Positions 29,401 through 37,450 of a DNA stretch of 64,000 nt are shown here, one piece after another. Under the pieces are notes generated by a model that had not been told where the DNA came from, ran no database searches, and saw nothing but the letters and a program-made list of their open reading frames with translations. The position numbers and the translations under genes are program-made. The DNA is from Methylotenera sp. (GTDB lineage Bacteria; Pseudomonadota; Gammaproteobacteria; Burkholderiales; Methylophilaceae): positions 58,110 through 122,109 of the forward strand of contig NZ_JAUXOY010000015.1 in the NCBI RefSeq assembly GCF_030684185.1, read 5' to 3'. The number at the start of each line of letters is the position of its first letter. Within the stretch, counting starts at the first letter, position 1.

Positions 29401-32400
29401 ATCAATCGTTTCAGCATTCACAGTAAGTTTGCCACCTGCAGACAGCACTTTGTCATGGCTGCCTGTGCCGTTAAAACTTACTCTGCTACCTGTACCAGTT
29501 GCTGTCACAGTAAAATCAGAAAGTGATGTCGGGAAAATCTGGCGGGCATTAAAACTAAGTGCGCCCGTAGTGAGCAATTCACCCTTAAAACCTCCGCCTG
29601 GCACAATCGCGCCACTGTAGCCAGTCAGCCTGACATCACCTGTACTATTTAACGATGATGTTGCAAAGCCCGAAAGTGCTAGCTGCCCTTTTAAATCCAG
29701 CAGATTAGTGTTCACTACTAGATTAGCTGTACCCGCCACTGGCGTTGCTGCAATATATTCGCCTGTGGGTCTTAATGCTTTTGTTTCATCAACATTACTC
29801 ATTACCACATTAGAGGCGGTTAATTTCACTTGCGAATCTGCTGTGGCTTCAATCACTTTTGCATTAAAAGTGATACTACGTGATGCTTTTAAATCTACAT
29901 CACCAGTAAACCTTACACCATGTTCAGACTTTAAAGCCACATCACTAAAGCCTGCATTCATGATGTTATTAGCAGCTATTTTCGCCAAACCGCCAGCAAC
30001 GGGCTGTATTGAGTCACCTGCATTAAGGTTTGTCGGTACAAATGATCCTGCTTGACTTACATCTACATACCATAGCTGATCAGGCGCATTTCCAGGATTT
30101 CCATTTGCGGGGTCTTCTAAACTGCCAGGATACGGGGATGACTGCAAACCAAGCGTGTGAGATGCACCGCGAGTGAGTCGCAATTCCAAGCTGCCTGCTA
30201 GAGCACCAGGTGCTGTCGCTTTAAATGTGGAATCCAACAACATACCTTCACGGGCGCTAATAGATACATCGCCACCATTGCTGGCAACTGTAGTAGGCGT
30301 ATATCGATTGACATTTTTAACATCAAATACTGCAGAAGTACCAGCAACATCAATCACTGAACCAGCTTTAGCCACCACATAGCCTTTTTTGGCATCGATA
30401 CTAACGTTGCCGCCATCATAAACATTACCTGCTCTTAAGCCATTGTTTGTAGGCGTTGTTTGCGTATACCCTGCGGCTAGTAGTTTTGCATTAGCCCCCA
30501 ACCATATCGCCTGTGCCGCGTTGTAGCCATTATCGGCAGCTGCGGTTGGGTCGCCATTCATGGTCAGCGCAATATCACCGCCAGGTGCTTGCAATGTACC
30601 ATCAACATAGAGTTGATTATCCCAGGCTGAAAGCGCAATGCTTGGTAGTGCGCTCTTGCCATCAGCATCTTTACGCACGCCATTAGCATTCACTTTCAAA
30701 CTTGCGCCTGTTTCCACCACTACGCTGCCCCTTGAAACGCCACTGGCTGCATATGCCTGTGACGCATCAATAAGTGGAGAAGACTTACTGGACAATGCCA
30801 AACTAGTTGAACTGCGCTTATCTGCTGGTAGTAAGGCAGTCGTCGCAAAATCATGCACATTCGTACCTGTTGCTTTAAGGCTGTAATCTCTATTGAGTAA
30901 ATAGTTTTTAGCGACTACATCAACATTGGTATTGCTGCGCACTATTACGCCATCACGCCCTGTCAGATTAAAGCCAGTAAAGCCGCTATTTTGGAAAAAA
31001 TCTGGTGTTGCTAAAAACTCACGTGCATCTCCAAAACCGCTATTACCTACCGTAATAAATGGCGCGGTAATTGATAAATTGCCACCTGTGCCCAATGCAA
31101 AACCGCGTAGTTCGCCATTCAGCAAGGGGGCTTTGTAAGTAAACGGACTGTCTTGGCTGCCTTGACCAACTTGTCCAGCAATATTGATGCTACCAGCATC
31201 GCCATTTACCAGTTTCTTATCGCGCTGCAACCAACCGCCGCCAGATACATCAACCAGACTGCCTGCCCCTAAAGTGACTTCATCAGCTGAACTAATGGTT
31301 ACTTTACCGCCCTTAGTAAGCACACGACCTGTAGCTGGTGTGTTTAGTGCATCATTAGTCCAATTGCCGGACACATCCACCTTAACCCCATTGGCAACGG
31401 TGACATTGGTATCATCGGCAATTGTTGTGCCATTAGTAAGCTGGCTATTCAATGTAACGCTACCACCACGCGCCACAATACTTTTGTTTACTTCAACATC
31501 ACGGCCTGAAATTGCAAGCTTGCTGCCTACGGCCAAATTCATTTCTGAATTCACCTTTACTTTGCCCGCAGTACTTAAAGCAATATCTTCAAAGCCACTG
31601 CGGTTTAGCATGCCTGCGTCAATTTCAACGGTACTGATTCTTGAGTTTGGTAATGGGTCTGTGGAATTAAAACCAGCGTTAAGCGGCGTGTTATTGGCAA
31701 TCGTTAGATCATGGCCTAAACTGCTAATATCATTCAGCACATTAATGGCTAATTTACCACCCAAGTTGGTAGATTCACGCTGCCGCTCACCATAAACCGC
31801 ACCACCAGATAATTGACCATCCAGTGCAACATTAACCGCTTTGATTTCTACAGTACCAGCCGCTTTACCTTCGGTGTAACCCGTTTCTTGCTTTAATAAA
31901 GTATTAGTGCCGCCAACAAACCCTGTGAACAAGGTATCCACTGGGGCATCGCCAATGGCATAAGTTTTGCCATTAGCAGCGACCACCCAGGTTTCTTTAT
32001 GTATACCCGTTTCAAATTTGAGCGACCCGCCTGAAACATCTACTTTTGAGCCACTACTTTGAATTAAATCGCCCTCAGACTTCAGTTTCACCGTACCTGC
32101 AGTCGCCAGCTTTTCACCTAGTGAGCGGGGTACTTGCTTTACAAACCCGGCAACATCAGCCACGCGAGATTCTGGTAAATTACGAATATCAAACCAGACT
32201 TTTTTTCGATATAAAAAGCCATCTCTATTGAGTGGATCATCTTTTAAATCAAGCAATGTGAGCAAAGATTCTATAAAATTTCTATCCATCGCCACAGACA
32301 CATTTTGCAAGCCAGCCACATCAATCAGCGTATTTTTACCTAAAAACAATCGTGAGTCTGAATCCAGCAGACCTAAAGGACTAAATTCCAATCCAGACTT

Positions 32401-33948
32401 CTGTGCAGAAATATTAATAAAGCCGCCTGGCGCTACAATCTTGGCATTGTCGCCAATGGTCACTTGGTGACCTGTTGCTTCTATGGTAGGTGCACTAAAT
32501 ACCTGGTCATCTGTCAGGGTTGTGCCTTTAACGTTAACGGCAGCCAGCACTTTTTCTACATAAGATTGTTCACCCGCTTTTGCCGCAGGCTCACCAATTT
32601 GCGGCGTTGAGAAAATCTCTTTGGCCTTGCTCAATGCAGCACTATCTTCTGACAATACCGTAGTGATACTGTTTGCGCCAATATTGAGTTTTCCAGTACG
32701 GCTACCAGCTATTAAAGTATTATTTTCAGTTACTAATTGACCAGCATCTTTGATTTCGCCCTTTGAAGTAACTGCGTCAGCAAAACCTGTTGCCGAAGTG
32801 TCTCTTGCCAGTAAGCGAATAGAGCCTTTTTGGCTGGCAGAAGAAGTCGCAGTCACACGACCATTCTGGTTGACCATAAAACCTGCCAAAGTCACATTAT
32901 TGCGTTGTGCAAGAATGCGACCCATCGTATCGTTAGTGACCTCCCCGGTAATTTCTTCAGGGGCATCTACTGCATCGGATGCTTTCTTTTTATAAGAATC
33001 AACTTCTACCAGCACACCAGCCAAACCTCTGTAGGGAGAATCTGGGGCATAGCTGTAAATGTCTGTGGTACCAGCGCCTTTATTTAAATCTGGCGCATAA
33101 GATAAATACACCTTTTCACCTGCGGCCATGGCCACTTGGCCTTCAGTAGTTTCTATGCTGCCTTGGTTGATCACTTTAGGTGCAAATAACATCACCGAGC
33201 TACCTAAGGCAGCTTTAATGCGCGCATCAGGTTCTACCTGTACCACCACCTCTTTAAAGCCTGCACCATCCCCACCCCAAATATACGCAGCTCTAAACTT
33301 ACCATCATCCCTCTTACCTTCAAACGCTGCTTGCAGATGCCCGCGGTCACTCAAAAAATCACCATCGGTGATATTTAATGCTGAAGCGACTAAGCCATTT
33401 ACATCTACCCGAGCACCATTGGCAAACAAAATGCCGTTCTGGTTGATTAGATAAATAGCACCATTTGGAGAGTTGAGCGCACCTTCAATGATGCTTTTCG
33501 GCCCGTTAATCCGCAGCAGCGTGGCTGAGCCTGCGCCAGCAGTGTGATTAAAATTAACCGCACTGGCATTACCAATATTAAAATTGGTGCCTTGCATAAT
33601 GCCTTTTAAACTGGCTTGATCAATATTGAGTAACCGTCCGTTAATATTGGCGGGATTTACCACGGGAGCATGAATGGTGATATTGCCTGTGACTGCTTGC
33701 AAACCTGTTGGAACAGTGCCTGCAGGTATTAATGCACCAGCAAAAGAGATACTGATTGATTCCATTGCACTAAAGCCTAGCAGCAGAATAAACAGGCTTT
33801 TTCTGGCGCGTTCCGCTTTAATACGGCTTCTTTTTGCTTGTCTAACTGAACTGCTTTTTCCTGCCTGGTGGCTCCGTACATGTTCACCCACCGCCATCCA
33901 TAACCCTCGAGACGAGTTGAATACAAGACGATAAATTCCATTATTCAT
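23428..33948 (-). CDS. Giant filamentous-haemagglutinin-like TpsA exoprotein
   Basis: 3506 residues. The N-terminus has an extended signal peptide (MNNGIYRLVFNSSRGLWMAV), a basic region, then a hydrophobic core ending near residue 70. The TPS/haemagglutination domain follows (about 72-300; VNFNHTAG and LINQNGILFANGARVDVNGL). The remaining 3100 residues are beta-helix-type repeats rich in Gly, Ala, Ser, Thr, Asn and Asp with recurring 'xxVDVSGGxL' and 'xSGKxx' rungs. The only cysteines I found are two near the C-terminus (CKDESNKKDC), resembling the disulfide hook that retains HMW-type adhesins at the surface. It is a likely adhesin or matrix scaffold, exported by the adjacent TpsB. Confidence 0.93.
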   Translation of the reverse strand: MNNGIYRLVFNSSRGLWMAVGEHVRSHQAGKSSSVRQAKRSRIKAERARKSLFILLLGFSAMESISISFAGALIPAGTVPTGLQAVTGNITIHAPVVNPANINGRLLNIDQASLKGIMQGTNFNIGNASAVNFNHTAGAGSATLLRINGPKSIIEGALNSPNGAIYLINQNGILFANGARVDVNGLVASALNITDGDFLSDRGHLQAAFEGKRDDGKFRAAYIWGGDGAGFKEVVVQVEPDARIKAALGSSVMLFAPKVINQGSIETTEGQVAMAAGEKVYLSYAPDLNKGAGTTDIYSYAPDSPYRGLAGVLVEVDSYKKKASDAVDAPEEITGEVTNDTMGRILAQRNNVTLAGFMVNQNGRVTATSSASQKGSIRLLARDTSATGFADAVTSKGEIKDAGQLVTENNTLIAGSRTGKLNIGANSITTVLSEDSAALSKAKEIFSTPQIGEPAAKAGEQSYVEKVLAAVNVKGTTLTDDQVFSAPTIEATGHQVTIGDNAKIVAPGGFINISAQKSGLEFSPLGLLDSDSRLFLGKNTLIDVAGLQNVSVAMDRNFIESLLTLLDLKDDPLNRDGFLYRKKVWFDIRNLPESRVADVAGFVKQVPRSLGEKLATAGTVKLKSEGDLIQSSGSKVDVSGGSLKFETGIHKETWVVAANGKTYAIGDAPVDTLFTGFVGGTNTLLKQETGYTEGKAAGTVEIKAVNVALDGQLSGGAVYGERQRESTNLGGKLAINVLNDISSLGHDLTIANNTPLNAGFNSTDPLPNSRISTVEIDAGMLNRSGFEDIALSTAGKVKVNSEMNLAVGSKLAISGRDVEVNKSIVARGGSVTLNSQLTNGTTIADDTNVTVANGVKVDVSGNWTNDALNTPATGRVLTKGGKVTISSADEVTLGAGSLVDVSGGGWLQRDKKLVNGDAGSINIAGQVGQGSQDSPFTYKAPLLNGELRGFALGTGGNLSITAPFITVGNSGFGDAREFLATPDFFQNSGFTGFNLTGRDGVIVRSNTNVDVVAKNYLLNRDYSLKATGTNVHDFATTALLPADKRSSTSLALSSKSSPLIDASQAYAASGVSRGSVVVETGASLKVNANGVRKDADGKSALPSIALSAWDNQLYVDGTLQAPGGDIALTMNGDPTAAADNGYNAAQAIWLGANAKLLAAGYTQTTPTNNGLRAGNVYDGGNVSIDAKKGYVVAKAGSVIDVAGTSAVFDVKNVNRYTPTTVASNGGDVSISAREGMLLDSTFKATAPGALAGSLELRLTRGASHTLGLQSSPYPGSLEDPANGNPGNAPDQLWYVDVSQAGSFVPTNLNAGDSIQPVAGGLAKIAANNIMNAGFSDVALKSEHGVRFTGDVDLKASRSITFNAKVIEATADSQVKLTASNVVMSNVDETKALRPTGEYIAATPVAGTANLVVNTNLLDLKGQLALSGFATSSLNSTGDVRLTGYSGAIVPGGGFKGELLTTGALSFNARQIFPTSLSDFTVTATGTGSRVSFNGTGSHDKVLSAGGKLTVNAETIDQNGVLLAPFGTISLNASDALNLNAGSLTSVSAQGALIPFGYTARDGQDYLYNFGSNTQQFKSTSESTTGVAPPERVVKLSAPNINQATGSTVDISGGGDLFAYEWVPGIGGSADVLASGANQNAFGKGTTATWAIMPASNTTFASYDTQYWQGSDVKAGDAVYISGVPGLAAGYYSLLPARYALLPGAMLVSAVAGYQDRPEGQTQTLANGSTLVSGHLAAYTSNGYAQTSRTAGFVVRPGSDAYKLAQYNTTTAGTFFKANTQAQQTADAGRLSFAATNSLVLKGILDALPGQGGKGAEVDIAAPRLLVVGAGEATGQVTENGVTYLAIDESSLAKFNAASLLLGGTRSNGKVDVISTEVRMNGNADLIGPEVVLAATDTVRLDSGATLKGAGTGATAKDLTIGAVGGADGDGALVRVSGGKAVQVTRLNTDDNRGDLIIAAGATVEGDGSLLLDASKNTTIAGDVKFAKGAALGFASGHVSLGSPDNNEAVTNGLWLQKAQLDKFADAGSLFLKSRSTIDVYGDTSFGNNDFDLTLQSAGLAGYQNTGKTATITTRTLTIANKDNVGFAAAVPLTGGTTPELGTGNLNIKAETVLSGNNTVRLAGFNQVEITASKEIVAQGNSTVAPNKLVADQNLTLASGRITVSSKADHELVATNGLLQVKGVVDSPSSLAASTSQGSKLKLSGDQVLLASGAKIDARGGRVTIEATGVDATDNVKLADGSSISVQGSSYVLNNQTVALPAGEVNLISKNGDVDVQQGALIDLTAAGTGNAGKFVVSAVKGEAKIAGTVKAAEAGAKGKNAVASIDAKVVNNISQTIAALSNFSGAQSYRVREGDVTVAAGDAIAAKSVIVVADNGKITVNGKIDASGDKGGSIEVFAKNDVTINVGAQLLAKGTADKTSTAGSLGNGGDVLLSSDAGSVSVAAPDVNGLSGALIDVTGDQVGAIKGQGGEVIFRAARTGTGAGDGVNVDKQAPAAVTGAKRVLVEAVKKYDYSEVDATAQITIANDTNTFAANIAGVIDGYSKTRDGKSAIIAPGVEVKSSGDLTLSSDWTLGDEMPSGGILTLSAAKNLILNGNINYIQSQSPSSWSYRLVAGADAASINPEIVTKGIGNITLADSKFVRTGTGFIHAVAGNDIQLGKEDGTGAAIYTLGLPDTTNPVNFVKLNPQDKEFYSDGGGNIKINAGGNISGSATTAETQDVAKWLYTGVRSDSINGQARWWSRYDTVKSGGTKTRSEGFTNGIATLGGGDVSIQTGGDLNNLQVSAASNGRMGGNPGEAPSMANFLELGGGDVEIQAAGSINQVLLHSAKGDITANAGADANVQLSLMDSKVALLASNNLAITNVSNATNHLSSLSDDKFRVNFYTYADQTSIGATSLTGNVTVKGGEKPFPSKLFAAAPDGDVNVESVVLYPSKTGNVTLLAGHDVNINSLVMSEVDPGAIPVITTPKIKTAIIPVLNNYQGISGHTEGLLHIADVEPVRVYAQHDVIFKKDNPLVTPKRTEIIAGHDVVDPNLIIQNLKSTDVSLIQAGNDIRYSDPERSGDKTLAINAGIQIAGPGRLHLIANGDIDLGASKGIQSIGNINNPFLPEQGADIMVQPGAAAVADYNGILRAYVDPLSQYSSTYLPQLTQLMRQRTGNSNLADTQALADFKMLDRLAQTAFINQVFFAELKAGGRDAIDSKSSSFGDYSRSERAILQMFPEFTTNQTLVSQVGSIMKDFGNIANEQVTHPGDLNLFYSQIRSERGGRVELLVPGGLVNAGLAVAGGPVKPDTDLGIVSLRGGELLGFVRKDFQVNQSRVFTLGGSDLMLYSALDDIDAGKGAKTSSSTPPPEVRIVNGQVVYDYSGAVAGSGIAALTSTGGKPGTVDLFAPYGEINAGEAGIRSAGNINLGARVITGADNIVAGGVTTGAPVASVAGLSVTAPASTDSTSTSKQGDQVSDAAKQASNTKLAALPSLITVEVLSLGDESAASTSQCKDESNKKDCKN

Positions 33949-34023
33949 AACATTAACCCTTAACCAAACAAGAAAAACCTCTTTACTTTACTACGCTAGT
34001 ATTAAAGCTTTGCGACAACCAAC

Positions 34024-34039
34024 TAGTCCTATTCGAATT
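34024..34039. promoter_or_regulatory. Weak TAGTCC-type site upstream of tpsA
   Basis: TAGTCC-TATT-CGAATT: a perfect left half and the usual NATN-like spacer, but only three of six bases in the right half. Its centre is about 83 bp upstream of the tpsA ATG, close to the spacing of the better sites in this window. Low confidence on its own. Confidence 0.3.
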
Positions 34040-34080
34040 TCTGGCCTTATTTAAACTTCTGGTCTTATTTAAATTTATGG
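34039..34080. repeat. 18-bp direct repeats upstream of tpsA
   Basis: TTCTGGCCTTATTTAAA (34039-34055) and TTCTGGTCTTATTTAAA (34057-34073) match at 16 of 17 positions with an 18-bp period, followed by a partial third copy (TTTATGG). They lie about 90-130 bp upstream of tpsA and could be tandem regulator sites or a slippage product. Confidence 0.6.
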
Positions 34081-34110
34081 ACAGAAAATACTCGCTCGCG
34101 ATTGCACCAT

Positions 34111-34140
34111 AGCTTCGCGACGGGGCGTCGCTCCTACAGG
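34111..34140. repeat. REP-like palindromic element
   Basis: Read on the minus strand: CCTGTAGGAGCGACGCCCCG followed by TCGCGAAGCT, i.e. a GTAG head followed by a GCGAC/GTCGC hairpin with a GCCCC loop. This is the form of GTAG-type REP sequences mobilised by RAYT (IS200/IS605-like) transposases. It is GC-rich compared with its surroundings. No RAYT gene is in the window. Confidence 0.7.
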
Positions 34141-34202
34141 TGTGGCTTAATAAACTTAGCACCACATGACATTATTTTTGAGATTAGCCATACAAACACA
34201 AA

Positions 34203-34230
34203 AGCCCTCCCCCAGTTTCAGGGAAGGGCT
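34203..34230 (-). terminator. Terminator of the PstS-like secreted protein gene
   Basis: The inverted repeat AGCCCT(C)CCC / GGG(A)AGGGCT lies 40 bp past the stop of the 503-residue gene. On the minus strand the stem is followed directly by TTTTGTG, fitting an intrinsic terminator. Confidence 0.75.
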
Positions 34231-34271
34231 AGATTCATTACATGTTATTCACATGCAATTCATTGCAACGA

Positions 34272-35783
34272 TTACAGTGATGGGAAGCTTACCAATGGTG
34301 CGCAAGTATTACCATTACGTGAGAATTTAGATACAAATGCTGGTTTTAAATCGTAACTAGCTGTAGTTGGTAATGTAGCAAAAGCATTTGGCACTGAAGT
34401 GAAAGTACCACCATCATTACCTGTGTACTTAGTTTGGCCAGCGCGTTTTACGAACTCTGTGTAGAACGCATTTTTCACAGCATCGGCTGTAATTGCAGTA
34501 CCCGCACCAGCAGCAGCATTACGTGCTTGCATGGATAACTCAACCACGAAGTCGTATTTACCATTCACCAAGTTAGCTTTTGATGGGGCAATACCAGTTG
34601 CACCAGCTGATGATGTTTGCGTAGCACCGTTAAAGGTACCAGCGCCATCTAAATGACGGAAGCTGAAACCTGAACCAGCAGTGTTTGCATTGTTGTAGCT
34701 ATCTAATGAAAGTACACCGATAGCTTTAGATGCGCCGCCAACACCTGAGAACGTTACTTTGTAAACCTTGTTGTTTGAACCAGTAACAGTAAAGTCAGTA
34801 CCGTTTTGTGCTGCTTTTAAGCAGTTACGTACATCACCGGAACCTGAGTTCTCCACAATAGTTAAACCAGCAGTAGGATCAACAATGTATGGGTCAGCAG
34901 CTGTACCTGCGTGAGCGCCATCATAACCAAAGCTGTCAGCAACGCCTGCTGGTGGAGTATCTTGTGAACCAAGTGATGCATTGTTACATGGGAAACCGGT
35001 AAAGAACCAGTTGTAAGAAGTTTGCGTACCAGAACCATTAACTCGGCGGCAAACAACGACTGGGGCAGCTGAACCATCAACTTGTGACCAATCTCCCAAT
35101 TTACCAGCAAGCATAGCACCGTATTGTGAACGGCTGATGTGCGTTGAAGCCGCTACTGCGTCAGTGGCTACAATACCCATCATAATTTGGTTAACACCCT
35201 TATTAGATAGTTTACCTAATTCAGCATTAGATAAAGCTGGCAGACCATTCTCGGTATTATATGGCGTTTTAAATAATGCTGGCTCAACATCAGATACACC
35301 AAAATCAGGCACTAAACCGGCAGCGCCGCCTAAATCAGCAGCTGAAACTGGATCAACCCCTTTAGTGCCGCATGACCATGCGTATGGTTGAGCAGCAGTA
35401 ACTGTTAACGCTGTACAGTTATTTAAATCCAAAGTTTCAACACGTTGTCCGCGAGCTACTGGGTCTACACCAAATACTGAACCACCTTTTGAGCGTTTGA
35501 TAAACAGTATAGATGTACCAGCAGTCACACCTGCAATGCCAGGACCTGCTGAACCCAAATAGGCGCGGTGTAAAATACCTGCATCGTTACTGCGAATTAG
35601 TGTTGCACCAGGTAACAGGTCAGTAGCACTACCTGTCATCATATCAGCCAAAAAGTTATCAGGTGCAGAAGCACCAGACAAGAATATAGTTTTAGTATTT
35701 GCTGGAATAGTAGGGCCAGCAGCTTGTGCAGACATGGCAGCAACCGCTAAGCCACATGCAAGCGCGATTTTTGAATATTTCAT
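34272..35783 (-). CDS. Secreted PstS-like (periplasmic-binding-fold) protein
   Basis: 503 residues with a signal peptide (MKYSKIALACGLAVAAMSAQA). The mature start TIFLSGASAPDNFLADMM and the internal VCRRVNGSGTQTSYNWFF resemble the phosphate-binding motifs of PstS-type proteins (SGA..., R.DGSGT), so a type II periplasmic-binding fold is likely. It is longer than PstS, lacks ABC transporter genes beside it and has no PEP-CTERM tail. It may bind a ligand outside the inner membrane or act as a secreted phosphate-binding/biofilm protein; function is not proven. It has its own terminator and stands alone. Confidence 0.7.
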   Translation of the reverse strand: MKYSKIALACGLAVAAMSAQAAGPTIPANTKTIFLSGASAPDNFLADMMTGSATDLLPGATLIRSNDAGILHRAYLGSAGPGIAGVTAGTSILFIKRSKGGSVFGVDPVARGQRVETLDLNNCTALTVTAAQPYAWSCGTKGVDPVSAADLGGAAGLVPDFGVSDVEPALFKTPYNTENGLPALSNAELGKLSNKGVNQIMMGIVATDAVAASTHISRSQYGAMLAGKLGDWSQVDGSAAPVVVCRRVNGSGTQTSYNWFFTGFPCNNASLGSQDTPPAGVADSFGYDGAHAGTAADPYIVDPTAGLTIVENSGSGDVRNCLKAAQNGTDFTVTGSNNKVYKVTFSGVGGASKAIGVLSLDSYNNANTAGSGFSFRHLDGAGTFNGATQTSSAGATGIAPSKANLVNGKYDFVVELSMQARNAAAGAGTAITADAVKNAFYTEFVKRAGQTKYTGNDGGTFTSVPNAFATLPTTASYDLKPAFVSKFSRNGNTCAPLVSFPSL

Positions 35784-35979
35784 GATTCAGTTTCCTTTAA
35801 TGTATGTATAAAAAATTACTTAGCAATAATTAACGTCAATTTTGTCAACATTATTTATTGTGTTCACGTCAATTTTGTTAACGTTTACATTGGGTAAAAC
35901 AACCCTTAACCTCGGTGAAAACTGGTTGAATAAATCAATCAAACCAAGGCTAAGGTAAGCAATAAGTTCAGCGATTAAC
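35784..35979. other. Spacer with imperfect inverted repeat
   Basis: No gene recognised. CCTTAACCTCGGT (35904-35916) and ACCAAGGCTAAGG (35943-35955) form a 13-bp inverted repeat with two mismatches, and ACGTCAATTTTGT occurs twice near 35832 and 35867. The hairpin may end transcription of the PEP-CTERM gene that stops at 35980. Confidence 0.4.
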
Positions 35980-36861
35980 TTAAACTGAATTGTTGCGACG
36001 ACGACGAGCAATAAAACCCATTAAACCAAGGCCAGCCAACAACATGGCATAGCTTTGTGGCTCAGGTACAGCAGCTACTTGCACAGCAGAAATATTTAAG
36101 CGCCATGCACCATCTTGCAAGTAAGTTTTTGCAACGATAGCGTTACCGTCAAAACTAAAAAGTTGTTGTTGAAGAGCTGCAGCATTGCTTGAAGCTAGAG
36201 TAGATTGAGCTAACAGATACATGAATGATTGACCGCCAAGAACATTAGTCGTATCTGAAGTATTGTTACTCCAAGCACTACCAGCAACACCAGCATATGC
36301 AGCACCATTTGTATCTACAGTTAATGCATAAGTATCGTCATCCGGAGTAACGAGGAATGAATTAGAGTCTGAAGTATAGAGACTAAAAGCGGTAGCAGCA
36401 GATTTAGCTTGATTTGAAGTTGATGCAAATGGAGCATATGTATCACCTTGCGTAGTTAACATCCGATTACGGCCAATGTTATCTACTGCTGTTAGATTCC
36501 ATTGGACATTAGCTACGTTAGCACCAAATGGTAAACCAGTTAATACATCATCAAAAATTACGCCGCCAGCACCAATCATTGAAGCACCCACTTTTGCATT
36601 GGCTAGCAATGCTGCGTTACCAGTAGATGCAGCAATAACTGAAAGAGTAGTTGAAGTTGGCGCGGCTTGGTCAATACCAACCATATCATTGAGAAACTTG
36701 TTCCAGTTCAAATCGTAAGTGTATCCAACACCTGCGTCTGCATCCCAAGCGCTGAATGCAAATTCAGAATTACCTGCATTCAAATCTAATGCAGCGTTAG
36801 CAGATGTAGCAACAGCAGATAAAGCCACTGCAGCCACTAAAGTTTTTAATTTAAAATTCAT
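35980..36861 (-). CDS. PEP-CTERM sorting domain protein
   Basis: About 293 residues from the ATG at 36861 (MNFKLKTLVAAVALSAVATS...), which gives a clean signal peptide; an ATG two codons earlier is also open. The mature domain (residues 24-260) is Ala/Ser/Thr/Asn-rich with no recognised family. The C-terminus is a textbook exosortase tail: VPEPQSYAMLLAGLGLMGF then ARRRRNNSV, i.e. PEP box, hydrophobic helix and Arg cluster. It is expected to be sorted by XrtB to the outer surface or matrix. Confidence 0.9.
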   Translation of the reverse strand: MNFKLKTLVAAVALSAVATSANAALDLNAGNSEFAFSAWDADAGVGYTYDLNWNKFLNDMVGIDQAAPTSTTLSVIAASTGNAALLANAKVGASMIGAGGVIFDDVLTGLPFGANVANVQWNLTAVDNIGRNRMLTTQGDTYAPFASTSNQAKSAATAFSLYTSDSNSFLVTPDDDTYALTVDTNGAAYAGVAGSAWSNNTSDTTNVLGGQSFMYLLAQSTLASSNAAALQQQLFSFDGNAIVAKTYLQDGAWRLNISAVQVAAVPEPQSYAMLLAGLGLMGFIARRRRNNSV

Positions 36862-37082
36862 TTCCATACCCCTTTTAAAGTCATTAAAAATATTTACATT
36901 TACTACATAAAAAATACTAAAAAATTACCACCATAAAACCACTCAATTTTTTTGCTACTCAAAGCCGCGATGATTCCCATACTTGTTTCTTTAAACCATA
37001 AAGCTGCTGTAAATCAGCGCAATACCTTTTCGCGACAGTTAGCATGTTATGGGTCGAATATGAAGCGAGTGTGTTTTGGATA

Positions 37083-37098
37083 TAGTCCTATCGGCCTA
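37083..37098. promoter_or_regulatory. TAGTCC-N4-GGACTA palindrome (11 of 12)
   Basis: TAGTCC-TATC-GGCCTA, one mismatch to the consensus. It lies about 230 bp upstream of the PEP-CTERM gene at 36861, further away than the other copies. Confidence 0.55.
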
Positions 37099-37225
37099 GA
37101 ACAAACTCGTTGTATTTTCCCTAGCTACATGCCTAACAATATTTAAGTAAGCCTGCTAAAAATTACTGTTTTACTTCAGCGTTGCAATTTTTAAATATTG
37201 AAATGACAAGCATTCGAAATGGTTG

Positions 37226-37241
37226 TAGTTCTTATGGACTA
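37226..37241. promoter_or_regulatory. TAGTCC-N4-GGACTA palindrome (11 of 12)
   Basis: TAGTTC-TTAT-GGACTA, one mismatch. It lies about 217 bp upstream of the DsbC-like gene and 370 bp from the divergent PEP-CTERM gene. Confidence 0.55.
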
Positions 37242-37450
37242 TAAGGAAATGAGGCCTGTTACCAAATGCAATCCACCGCACGCTCAGAATGACGGGATTT
37301 GATATTTTTGTTAAAATTTGTGCCATTTTTTGTTTCGTGCAAAGCTCTCAAGACATGTACTATTTTAGTTAGTCACATTCGCGTAACTTTTCAAACGTAC
37401 GATATTGAGCAGTAAACCAACTTACTATTAATCAATATCAAGGACTAACA

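Larger units (their letters stand above)
36868..37450. other. Divergent intergenic region with two TAGTCC-type palindromes
   Basis: 583 bp between a PEP-CTERM gene (left, minus) and the DsbC-like gene (right, plus). It holds the palindromes at 37083 and 37226, a weak half-site near 37370 (TAGTCACATT), and otherwise AT-rich DNA. No RNA gene or convincing open frame was seen. Confidence 0.6.

Noticed and set aside
26606..33934. Many plus-strand open frames opposite tpsA (for example 27809-28423 and 31184-31795, about 200 codons each)
   Set aside because: They mirror the codon bias of the large minus-strand gene, have no start context, signal or domain, and translate to Pro/Ala/Ser/Thr-rich strings typical of antisense frames.
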